Shown here piece by piece: positions 1 to 6,947 of a stretch of 63,780 nt of DNA. The position numbers were made by a program, and so were the translations under genes. Source of the DNA: Candidatus Ornithoclostridium excrementipullorum (lineage in GTDB: Bacteria; Bacillota; Clostridia; Christensenellales; UBA3700); NCBI GenBank assembly GCA_018716085.1, contig DVKK01000014.1:1-63780 (forward strand), written 5' to 3'. The notes under the pieces were generated by a model. That model worked only from the letters and a program-made list of their open reading frames with translations, was not told where the DNA came from and did not search any database. Every line of letters begins with the position of its first letter. Positions within the stretch are counted from its first letter, which is position 1.

Positions 1-1745
1 CCGACGCGGCTCGCGTCCTGCAACGTGATCGTTGCGCTTTCGATCGTGTATTCCTCTGTGTTGGAATGTTCGCCGTCTTCGAGTCCGCCATACGTTATGT
101 TGTAGACGATCGGGGTATAGACCGCCTCGACGGTGATGTCGTCGGCGACGATATCATAGTCTTCCCACTTGCCGGTATAACCGACCTTGGCAGGCACCAC
201 GGGTTCGGTCAACGAATCGTCTTCGACGGTGAATTCGACCTCTTCCACCGTCCCGTCGTCGGCAACAAAGGTGGCGGTGTAAGTATTGATCTCCCATTGA
301 GCCCAAAGCACGACGTCCTCGCAAGCGGAAGTATCGATCTCGGTCACGGCTTCTTCGCCTGCCTCGTCCGCCGTCCAACCGATGAACTTATAGCCCGTCC
401 TGGAGGGCTCGCCAAGAACGACGTCGTCGTCCTCGATCGTGTAACGGCTCGGATTGGAAGCCGCGTTGACCGCGCCGTCCATATTCTTATATTCGATATT
501 ATATGCGTTGACGCTCCATGCGGCGGTCAATACGACGTCCTCCGCGATGCCCCATTCGCCCGTTCCGACGCCTCTGCCGTCGGTCACGGCAACGCCGTCC
601 GCTGTCTTCCATCCGACGAACGTATAACCGACGCGGGTCGGGACCTCGAGAGAGAACTCTTCGCCGAACGTCACCTGCGCCTCGTCAACGGCGCTTCCTC
701 CGGCGACGTCAAACGTAACCCGATAGCTGTTTGCGCTCCAGCCGGCAGTCAGGGTCACGTCGCCCGTCACCCTGTCCGATTCGAAATCCCACGCTTCGCC
801 GTCCGAGCTCCAGCCCGTGAAAGTATAACCGTCACGGCTCGCGTCTTTGAAAGGCGCCAATGCGTCTTCCTCGACCTGCTCGGTCACGTCGGCGATCCCG
901 CCGCCGAAGCTGTACGTCACCGTATAGACCTCGCGCCGTCTTACCACGGCTTTGTACTGGTCGCGGTTGGAACCCGTACCGGATACCGTCTGAATGTAAA
1001 AGACGTTGTCCCCCACTTCGAGTTCGACCGTCGCCGACGGGATCACGTCCTTTCCCGCAATGTCGGTCGAAACTTCGTATTGCGCATAGGGACTGACCGT
1101 CAACTGCTCCCCGAACGCGAACGTAGTCTGCGCGTTGGGCAGCTCGATCGTCAAAGTCTTGCCGTCCATGGTCATCTCGCCGCTGTCGATGATCGCACAA
1201 CTCGCGGCGTCGCTCGACGGCACCCATTTGGCATACAGCGTGACGTCTTCGGTCACGGTGTCCGCCCTGAAATTCCATACCGTCGTAAGGTCCGCCTCCC
1301 GATACCAGCCCACAAGCGCATAGCCCGGGCGCTCGGGCGCGACAGGCTTGACCGCAAGCGTACCGTACGGCACGCTCTGCGTTTCCACCTCGCCGTATCC
1401 CATCGTGTCAAAGACCACCTTGTAATCGCGCTTGGTCACGTCTTCGTTGATCCACTTGGCATAAACGGTCATGTTGCCTGTCAGCTTGACCGTCAGCAGC
1501 GACTCGGCGGTAAACGGACGCGACCATATGTCTTTGTCCCAATACCAACCGTCAAAGACGTATCCGTCCTTGGTCGGATCGTCCGGCAGCGTTACGGCTT
1601 CCTCGCCGCCCGTGTCTATGGTGTGATAGATCTCACCGTCAACGACAAAGTCAAGCTTGAACTGCGCCTGACACGCGGCAAAGCCGACCAACAGCGTCGC
1701 CGCCGTGACGATAAGAACGATCGCAGACAGAAATTTTTTATTCAT
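1..1745 (-). CDS. InlB B-repeat surface lipoprotein, C-terminus cut by window edge
   Basis: The reading frame is open from ATG at 1745 down to base 1 with no stop, so 581 codons are visible and the C-terminus lies outside. The start has a good ribosome binding site (AGAGGAGG, 7 bases upstream). The N-terminus MNKKFLSAIVLIV...GFAAC is a lipoprotein signal, so the protein is probably lipid-anchored outside the membrane. About six complete InlB/Listeria-Bacteroides B-repeats follow, each about 70 residues and ending in a motif such as VYAKW, LYAKW, LTAGW, LTAAW or LWAQW; a seventh starts at the edge. Between repeats 2 and 3 is a cadherin-like beta-sandwich segment (GDNVFYIQTVSG...YKAVVRR). Such repeats usually form a stalk or bind sugars; the ligand is unknown. 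It has its own promoter with a palindrome in the 5' leader. Confidence 0.85.
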   Translation of the reverse strand, partial: MNKKFLSAIVLIVTAATLLVGFAACQAQFKLDFVVDGEIYHTIDTGGEEAVTLPDDPTKDGYVFDGWYWDKDIWSRPFTAESLLTVKLTGNMTVYAKWINEDVTKRDYKVVFDTMGYGEVETQSVPYGTLAVKPVAPERPGYALVGWYREADLTTVWNFRADTVTEDVTLYAKWVPSSDAASCAIIDSGEMTMDGKTLTIELPNAQTTFAFGEQLTVSPYAQYEVSTDIAGKDVIPSATVELEVGDNVFYIQTVSGTGSNRDQYKAVVRRREVYTVTYSFGGGIADVTEQVEEDALAPFKDASRDGYTFTGWSSDGEAWDFESDRVTGDVTLTAGWSANSYRVTFDVAGGSAVDEAQVTFGEEFSLEVPTRVGYTFVGWKTADGVAVTDGRGVGTGEWGIAEDVVLTAAWSVNAYNIEYKNMDGAVNAASNPSRYTIEDDDVVLGEPSRTGYKFIGWTADEAGEEAVTEIDTSACEDVVLWAQWEINTYTATFVADDGTVEEVEFTVEDDSLTEPVVPAKVGYTGKWEDYDIVADDITVEAVYTPIVYNITYGGLEDGEHSNTEEYTIESATITLQDASRV

Positions 1746-1774
1746 TTTGCGCCTCCTCTTAACGGCAAAATTTT

Positions 1775-1795
1775 CATCGAATAGTATATTCGATG
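1775..1795. promoter_or_regulatory. Palindromic operator-like site 1
   Basis: Perfect 9-base arms CATCGAATA and TATTCGATG flank the centre GTA. The site lies in the 5' leader of the lipoprotein gene at 1745. A near-identical copy (20 of 21 bases in opposite orientation) is at 1933-1953, which argues for a protein-binding operator rather than a chance hairpin. Confidence 0.55.
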
Positions 1796-1811
1796 CGATA
1801 TTCTATAATCT

Positions 1812-1840
1812 ATGATATTATCTTTAAGGCGATTTGTCAA
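1812..1840 (-). promoter_or_regulatory. Promoter of the InlB-repeat lipoprotein gene
   Basis: On the minus strand TTGACA (1835-1840) and TATCAT (1812-1817) are 17 bases apart. Transcription would start near 1805, giving a leader of about 60 bases that contains the palindrome at 1775-1795. Confidence 0.8.
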
Positions 1841-1932
1841 TAAAACACGCGCAGATTTTGCCGTAAATATGCATTTTTGAGCAAAATATTCGATTTCGGA
1901 GCGATTTCGGGCTTTCTTTCGACAGGATTTAT

Positions 1933-1953
1933 CATGGAATATACTATTCGATG
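1933..1953. promoter_or_regulatory. Palindromic operator-like site 2 inside a possible second promoter
   Basis: Arms CATGGAATA and TATTCGATG around TAC, one mismatch to site 1. On the minus strand it fills the spacer between a TTGACA (1952-1957) and a weak TGATAA (1929-1934), spaced 17 bases. A bound protein here would block that promoter. Centres of the two sites are 158 bases apart. Confidence 0.5.
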
Positions 1954-2182
1954 TCAAAAAATTATCCCAAAACGCCCGAAAAATCTGAATCGACCGCCGA
2001 ATTTATATTTATACAAATTGATATAAGTAAACATGCTTTCGTCGTCCCATCGAAACATACAAAAGACTGCCCGCGTCATGCCGTGAAATACCGTACCGAC
2101 CGTCTGCGGCGCGAACGCAGACCGCGCTGCGCGGTCGCAGACTGCCGCATTGGCTGTTTGCGCCTCTCTTACGAATTACCGA

Positions 2183-3238
2183 TCAGACAGTGCCGTCCGT
2201 ACACAGCACCGAGAAAAGGGAGTATCTGTTCCACCCCTCCTCTTTTGCCACCGACGCCCACTGCGCCGAGCTGCCTCCGTAGACCGCGGAGGTCACGTTG
2301 CCGCATTTGTAAAACGCGTAGCCGCCGATAGAAGTCAACCCGTAGGGCAGCGCGATCTCCTCGAGCGCGGAGCAATTATAAAACGCGCCGTTGCCGATCT
2401 CTTTGACGCCTTCGAGCAAAGTCGCCGAGGTCAGTCCCGAACATCCCGAAAACGCAAATCCCGACACGATCTCCGCCGTCGACGGAACGACTATCTCTTC
2501 AAGCGCCGTACAGCCCGAGAAAGAATACGCCCCCAATGTCGTCAGTCCTTCCGGCAAAGTTATCTCCGCGAGCGCCGTACAGCCCTCGAACGCATATGCG
2601 CTTATCTTTTCCAGCCCGCAGGTCAGGTCGACTTCGCTCAACGACGTGCAGCCCGCAAAAGCGTAAGGACCTATGTTCCGCACGCTGTCGGGCACGACGA
2701 TCCTGCGCAGAGAGGTCATTCCTGCGAACGCCTCCGCGCCGATACCCGTCACGGGACTGCCGAGGTGCGACGACGGGAGCTCTATCTCCCGCGCGTTTTC
2801 GTTCTCCACTTTCGTTATTACGTATCCGTCGCCGTAATCCGCATAGACGAACCCGCTCGTCACGACTTCGCCGTCGTCCGTATCGCCGTCCGTATCGCCG
2901 TCCGCATCGCCGTCGGACGGATCTTCCCCGATATAAGTCCATTTCGCATAGACGGAGATATCTTGCCGTTCCTCGTTGCGAACGTAGTCCGCCATGACGA
3001 ACACCTCCGCGTACTCCTCGTCGAGGAACCAGCCGTCGAAACGGTAATTATCCCTCTCGGGGACGGGAGCTTCCCATTGCGCGGCGACGGTACCCGTCAC
3101 GTTCTGATATCTGTACACTTCGCCGTCGGAGTAATAGGTCACCGTGGTCGAAACGCGTCCGCCGCCGCACGCGGTAAGCAGACACAGCGCCGCGACAAAC
3201 ACGACCGTTATTGCCGATAGAACAAATTTCTTTTTCAT
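2183..3238 (-). CDS. Lipoprotein with InlB repeat and BspA-type leucine-rich repeats
   Basis: 351 residues. The signal peptide ends in the lipobox LLTAC (Cys at about residue 24), so the protein is exported and lipid-anchored. Residues about 28-102 form one InlB-type repeat ending in SVYAKW. A short acidic Asp/Gly linker (about 105-125) follows. The rest is a run of BspA-like LRR_5 repeats of about 23 residues with the typical pattern AFAGCTSL, AFEGCTAL, SFSGCTAL, AFSGCSGL, AFYNCSAL. LRR_5 proteins in gut bacteria and protists are surface proteins that often bind host or bacterial partners; the target is unknown here. The last repeat is degenerate (SSAQWASVAKEEGW). It lies 78 bases downstream of the lipoprotein gene at 3964 and probably shares its promoter; no clear promoter was found in the gap. 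Confidence 0.9.
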   Translation of the reverse strand: MKKKFVLSAITVVFVAALCLLTACGGGRVSTTVTYYSDGEVYRYQNVTGTVAAQWEAPVPERDNYRFDGWFLDEEYAEVFVMADYVRNEERQDISVYAKWTYIGEDPSDGDADGDTDGDTDDGEVVTSGFVYADYGDGYVITKVENENAREIELPSSHLGSPVTGIGAEAFAGMTSLRRIVVPDSVRNIGPYAFAGCTSLSEVDLTCGLEKISAYAFEGCTALAEITLPEGLTTLGAYSFSGCTALEEIVVPSTAEIVSGFAFSGCSGLTSATLLEGVKEIGNGAFYNCSALEEIALPYGLTSIGGYAFYKCGNVTSAVYGGSSAQWASVAKEEGWNRYSLFSVLCTDGTV

Positions 3239-3316
3239 AAAGCACCCCTTTCGATCACTCTTCCCCGAGGCGCCGCGCCCTCGGCACGGTTCGGGATCGT
3301 TTTTCGCGGTTTTGCG

Positions 3317-3964
3317 CTATTTTGCGCTATAAGTAAATTCGATATCCGGAAAGGTAAGCCGTACGCTCGTTATCGCGCCGTCGGTCACGGTATAGCTCAT
3401 GTCGTCGAAATACGACGCGCAGAACATGTCGACGAACACGTCCGTTTCCTCGGGTATATCCTGTTGCTCTACACAGAAATCGAACAGCCTGCGTATCGCA
3501 GACGGCATGCCGGCGCGCAGTCCCGAGTAGGACGCGCCCTTATCGAGTATCACCGCGTAGGATCCGTCCCTCTGCTCCGCAGTAGTCGCGTACCCGCAAT
3601 CGTACAGCCACGGCACCATGTAGTAGATCATGACCGCCACGCACAGATCCTCGCCTGACAACAGCATATAATACGGCTGCGTTTCCTCTATCGTTTCGCC
3701 GTTCTCAGTGACCGAAAGTTCAAGACCGTCGTCTGTCTCCGCGATACCGCGTATCTGTCCGTCCTCCCGTTCCGCAGACCACTTCTTTGCTCCGCCGGGT
3801 CCCTCGCACGACATCCCGAACGTACCGTTCCTGCTCTCAGCGACGACGCCGTTATCGAAAAATTCCCGCCAATCGTCGGAAAATCCCCCCGAACACCCCG
3901 TGAACGACAGAGCCGCCGCTACACAGACGAATACCGCCGCCGCAAATAATTTGAAAAAACGCAT
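3317..3964 (-). CDS. Small lipoprotein of unknown function
   Basis: 215 residues. The N-terminus MRFFKLFAAAVFVC...SFTGCSGG is a lipoprotein signal with Cys at about residue 24. The mature part has no family I recognise; it contains NG-rich turns and strand-like segments (GTFGMSCEGPGG, ETQPYYMLLSGED, AVILDKGASYSGLRAGMP). It has its own promoter (TTGACA, 17 bases, TAAAAT at 3988-4016) and is followed by the LRR lipoprotein gene, so both may be co-expressed. A tandem TTTGCGCTAT repeat overlaps its stop codon at 3311-3330. Confidence 0.8.
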   Translation of the reverse strand: MRFFKLFAAAVFVCVAAALSFTGCSGGFSDDWREFFDNGVVAESRNGTFGMSCEGPGGAKKWSAEREDGQIRGIAETDDGLELSVTENGETIEETQPYYMLLSGEDLCVAVMIYYMVPWLYDCGYATTAEQRDGSYAVILDKGASYSGLRAGMPSAIRRLFDFCVEQQDIPEETDVFVDMFCASYFDDMSYTVTDGAITSVRLTFPDIEFTYSAK

Positions 3965-3987
3965 AAGACCTCTCTTTCTTTTTTCTT

Positions 3988-4016
3988 ATTTTACGACGTT
4001 TCCGCGCTTTTGTCAA
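3988..4016 (-). promoter_or_regulatory. Promoter of the lipoprotein gene at 3964
   Basis: Minus-strand TTGACA (4011-4016) and TAAAAT (3988-3993) with a 17-base spacer. Confidence 0.75.
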
Positions 4017-4132
4017 TACATATACACCGATAGGTGATATCGTTATCGTTTTGTTCGTATCCCTCCTCGCGGCGGACGTTTGAACAAAAGGTTTATCGTC
4101 AATAATCCCGTCATACTCAAGGAGGTAATCTC

Positions 4133-4726
4133 ATGCAACTCAAAGACAGTCAGACTTACAAGAATCTCGCCCGCGCCTATGCAGGCGAATGTATGGCGAA
4201 AGCGCGCTATATGTTTATCGAATACGGCGCGCGCAAAGAGGGCTTCAAATGCCTCGCGGAACTCGTGGACAAGGTCGTCTACAACGAATTCAATCACGCG
4301 CGTATGTTCTATTCCTTCATTCAGACGGCGGACAAGAAGCCGATCGAAGAGATAGAGATAAAAGCGGACTACCCGTTCAAGGAAAAATGGGATCTTCTGG
4401 ACAATCTCCGTTTCGCCGCCGAAGACGAAGCCAGAGAGGCGGAAGAGATATATCCCGAATTTGCGAGAACGGCGCGCAAAGAGGGCTTCGACGACATCGC
4501 GGGATTGTTCGAAAACGTAGTACAGGTCGAGAATTGTCACAAAATGCTCTTCACCGACCTCTACACTCAGATGAAGGACGGGACCATGTACAAAAAGCCC
4601 GCTCCCGTCAAGTGGAAGTGCGCCGACTGCGGCTACGAAGCCACATCCGCGGAAGCGTGGCAGGTATGTCCCCTGTGTCAGGCGAAACAGGGCGCCGTCA
4701 TGCTCAAACTCTCGGACGGGCAGTAA
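4133..4726 (+). CDS. rbr: Rubrerythrin
   Basis: 197 residues, the usual length for a two-domain rubrerythrin. The N-terminal ferritin-like four-helix domain (about 1-150) carries diiron ligand motifs (AGECMAKARY, EFNHARMF, AAEDEAREAEEIYPEFARTA, ENCHKM). The C-terminal rubredoxin-like domain (about 160-190) has CADCGYE and CPLC cysteine pairs that bind one iron. The family reduces hydrogen peroxide in the cytoplasm of anaerobes with electrons from NAD(P)H-rubredoxin routes. The start follows AAGGAGG with an 8-base gap. The gene stands alone between divergently transcribed lipoproteins and a plus-strand lipoprotein; I could not define its promoter with confidence in 4017-4132, nor a PerR box. 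Confidence 0.97.
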   Translation: MQLKDSQTYKNLARAYAGECMAKARYMFIEYGARKEGFKCLAELVDKVVYNEFNHARMFYSFIQTADKKPIEEIEIKADYPFKEKWDLLDNLRFAAEDEAREAEEIYPEFARTARKEGFDDIAGLFENVVQVENCHKMLFTDLYTQMKDGTMYKKPAPVKWKCADCGYEATSAEAWQVCPLCQAKQGAVMLKLSDGQ

Positions 4727-4768
4727 CTCCGCGCCCCGGTTACCGTTGACAGATGCGCCGCCGCGGTA

Positions 4769-4797
4769 TTGACTTATCGCGCGCGGCGCGTTATAAT
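4769..4797 (+). promoter_or_regulatory. Promoter placed for a leaderless transcript
   Basis: TTGACT (4769-4774), 17 bases, perfect TATAAT (4792-4797). The ATG of the next gene is at 4804, six bases after the -10 box, so transcription should start at or next to the start codon. Confidence 0.8.
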
Positions 4798-4803
4798 ATC
4801 GGT

Positions 4804-6183
4804 ATGAAAAGTCACCGCTTTTTACCTAAGATCGCGGCTGCCGCGGTTTTGTGCGCCGTACTGTGCTCGTTGTTTGCGGGATGCTCGGATATACGCGACA
4901 TCTATACCATAGACAGCACCGACTACGGTCTGTATGCCAATTACCATTACAGCGACGGCAGCAACAAGATGAATTTTTCGCTGCGCGGCGAAGGCGGAGA
5001 ATGGGTCGAAGTGTCCTGGGATACGCCCGTCACCTTCAACACCCTTCTCATCGAAGAAAGCGGTTCCCACGTTACGGAATTCGAAATATATATCGGCAAC
5101 AGCCTCGTTTACAGCCAGGACGAGATCGGCGACCTCAGGCTCGTCTATCTGGGCACGGTCAACACGACGAGCATACGCATATCCGTCAAATCCTCCGACG
5201 GCGCTTACAATCTTACCCGCCTCGGAGTGTATTACGTACCCCGCAACAGAGATTTCGCGATCACCGATATGTATTACGTCGATCCCGATTCCGACGATTA
5301 TCTCAACGACGGGAGCGACTTTTCCGCGCTCGCAATGTCCACCGACGTGATCCTTACCGGAGAGCCTTTCGCATACGGAGCCGACGGCTCTATATCCGCG
5401 GACGTATCAAAACTCGCCGCCGCCGTGGCCAAGCTCAAACGTATCAACCCCGACATCAGCGTGCACGTTCTGCTCTACGCCAAGCCCGAGACAGACGGTC
5501 TTTCCGCCGCCGAAGTGCGTGAAAACGCCATGGGCGACAACCGCGTCGCTTTCGGAAAAAGCGTCGTGGAACTGCTGTCGCTGAGCGGTGCCGACGGCGC
5601 GATATTCGACTTTGTCGAAAATCCGTCCGTGTTCTCGCACGGCGTGTTCAACGACTTCATTGAGTTTGTGCGGGGGCTCATTCCCAGCCCCAGACAACTG
5701 GGCGTATATGTAAGTCACGACAATGCGACGTTCGACGACGCGTCCAAAAGCTATATCGACGATTTCTACGTCGTGGCGTTCGGCATGGGCGACTACTCGA
5801 CGAACCCCGCTTCGTTCGCAAGCGCGTGCCAGGTACTCGAAAAGCTGTCCGACAACGGCGTGCCCAAAGCCAAAGTCCAACTGACGATCCCGCTCTTCGG
5901 CAAAGCTCTCGGCACGGAAGAAAACAGCGCCGAAAGAGAGACCGAATACCGCTACCGCGACAACGACCGTTGGCTGGAACTCGGCTATTACGACAATTCT
6001 CTGACGGAAAACGGACTCACTCTGAGTTTCAACGGATATACGATGATAAAGGACAAGACCGCGTTCGCCTACGGATACGGCATGAGCGGCGTTGTGCTCG
6101 TGGATTACGACAGCGACGTATCCTATTCGGAAGCGCTTTCGCTCCACCGCGCGGTGCACGCCGCGATCGACAACCGGAACTGA
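4804..6183 (+). CDS. Lipoprotein with discoidin-like and glycosidase-like (GH18-type) domains
   Basis: 459 residues from ATG 4804; an upstream in-frame ATG at 4753 is rejected because the promoter lies between them and the signal peptide MKSHRFLPKIAAA...LFAGC begins here (lipobox Cys 27). Residues about 30-145 look like a discoidin/F5-8C-like beta domain (WVEVSWDTPVTFNTLLIEESG, TTSIRISVKSSDG). Residues about 150-455 look like a TIM-barrel glycosidase of GH18 type: strand VHVLLYAKPE, then GADGAIFDFVENP resembling the DGxDxDxE strand, QLGVYVSHD, DDFYVVAFGMGDYS, VQLTIPLFGKAL, and MSGVVLVDYDSD. The acidic motif is not a perfect match to active GH18 enzymes, so catalysis is uncertain. No SD is present, consistent with a leaderless mRNA. 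A hairpin terminator follows. Confidence 0.8.
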   Translation: MKSHRFLPKIAAAAVLCAVLCSLFAGCSDIRDIYTIDSTDYGLYANYHYSDGSNKMNFSLRGEGGEWVEVSWDTPVTFNTLLIEESGSHVTEFEIYIGNSLVYSQDEIGDLRLVYLGTVNTTSIRISVKSSDGAYNLTRLGVYYVPRNRDFAITDMYYVDPDSDDYLNDGSDFSALAMSTDVILTGEPFAYGADGSISADVSKLAAAVAKLKRINPDISVHVLLYAKPETDGLSAAEVRENAMGDNRVAFGKSVVELLSLSGADGAIFDFVENPSVFSHGVFNDFIEFVRGLIPSPRQLGVYVSHDNATFDDASKSYIDDFYVVAFGMGDYSTNPASFASACQVLEKLSDNGVPKAKVQLTIPLFGKALGTEENSAERETEYRYRDNDRWLELGYYDNSLTENGLTLSFNGYTMIKDKTAFAYGYGMSGVVLVDYDSDVSYSEALSLHRAVHAAIDNRN

Positions 6184-6209
6184 CGGCGGGCCGCCGCCCG
6201 CAGATCCGA

Positions 6210-6238
6210 AGCCGCGTCGCAATGCGCGGCTCTTTTTA
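6210..6238 (+). terminator. Rho-independent terminator
   Basis: Arms AGCCGCG and CGCGGCT around an 8-base loop, followed by CTTTTTAT. It ends the lipoprotein transcript just before the Gx-transporter/rnf promoter. Confidence 0.8.
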
Positions 6239-6299
6239 TCGCCGGCTTTATGCCGATCGTTAAATAATTTTCGCTTTACGACAGTTTCCCGTTCCGCCG

Positions 6300-6328
6300 T
6301 TGACTTTACTTTTTTTCTCTTTTATAAT
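6300..6328 (+). promoter_or_regulatory. Promoter of the Gx transporter and rnf operon
   Basis: TTGACT (6300-6305), 17 bases, TATAAT (6323-6328). The ATG at 6337 is eight bases after the -10 box, so the expected 5' leader is 0-2 bases: a leaderless first gene for a six-gene energy operon. Confidence 0.85.
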
Positions 6329-6336
6329 GAAATCGT

Positions 6337-6930
6337 ATGAGCGCGAATAAAGTGAAAACGAGAGGTTTCTCCTCGCGTAAACTTGCCGGGACGGCCGTGC
6401 TGACCGCTTTGAGTCTGATATCTTTCCTGCTCGAAGGTCTGCTGCCGCCCATGTTCATACCGGGAGCCAAACTGGGACTCGGCAACATCTTCACCATGCT
6501 CGCGCTCATCGTATATTCGCCCGCGAGCGCATTCGCGGCAGTGGCCGTAAAATGCATAGTCGGCAATCTGATAGCGGGATCGCTCTCGTCCATGATCTAC
6601 TCACTCGCGGCGGGACTGGTCGGGATGTGCGTGTCTTCGCTGTCCGTCAGGCTGTGCCCGCGCATAAGCGTGACTGCCGTCTGCGTGGCTTCCGCGGTCA
6701 TACACAACACGGTACAGTGTCTGGTATTCTGCGCCGTTTCGGCAACATGGCAGGCGGCGGCGTATCTGCCCTATCTCGTGATGTTGGGCGCGTTGAGCGG
6801 TACGGCGGTAGGAGCGGCGGTGACGCTGCTGCTGAAAAAGGTGCCGATCTGCTATTTCGCAAAGCTGGATCCGGACATAGGATATTGCGAAAATATCCCT
6901 GCCCGTGACGATAAAACGCAACAATTATAA
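6337..6930 (+). CDS. Gx transporter family membrane protein
   Basis: 197 residues, strongly hydrophobic with five or six predicted membrane spans. The motif FIPGAKLGLGNIFTMLAL near residues 45-62 is typical of the Gx_transp family (PF07456), often annotated as heptaprenyl diphosphate synthase component I, a name that is probably misleading for an integral membrane protein resembling ECF S-components. In many Firmicutes this gene sits directly upstream of rnf genes, as here. The C-terminal tail (KLDPDIGYCENIPARDDKTQQL) is soluble. No SD is visible before ATG 6337; the promoter places the mRNA 5' end at the start codon. Function in the cell is not established. Confidence 0.88.
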   Translation: MSANKVKTRGFSSRKLAGTAVLTALSLISFLLEGLLPPMFIPGAKLGLGNIFTMLALIVYSPASAFAAVAVKCIVGNLIAGSLSSMIYSLAAGLVGMCVSSLSVRLCPRISVTAVCVASAVIHNTVQCLVFCAVSATWQAAAYLPYLVMLGALSGTAVGAAVTLLLKKVPICYFAKLDPDIGYCENIPARDDKTQQL

Positions 6931-6947
6931 CTCTTACGGAGGAGAAT

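Larger units (their letters stand above)
1746..2182. other. Intergenic region of 437 bases
   Basis: Besides the promoter and the two palindromes, it holds nested inverted repeats at 2102-2145 (GTCTGCG at 2102 pairs with CGCAGAC at 2116 or with another CGCAGAC copy near 2136). No T-run follows on either strand, so a simple terminator cannot be claimed. No coding frame with a ribosome binding site was seen. Confidence 0.5.

Noticed and set aside
66-1784. A 572-codon plus-strand frame at the left edge
   Set aside because: The minus strand encodes InlB repeats with a promoter, SD and signal peptide; the plus frame is its mirror image.
2102-2145. GC-rich nested inverted repeats considered as a terminator for the LRR lipoprotein gene
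   Set aside because: There is no T-run on either strand and several pairings are possible, so it is described only as an inverted repeat.
1951-2331. A 126-codon plus-strand frame between the two left-hand lipoproteins
   Set aside because: No SD or promoter; it runs antisense into the LRR lipoprotein gene and has a low-complexity translation.
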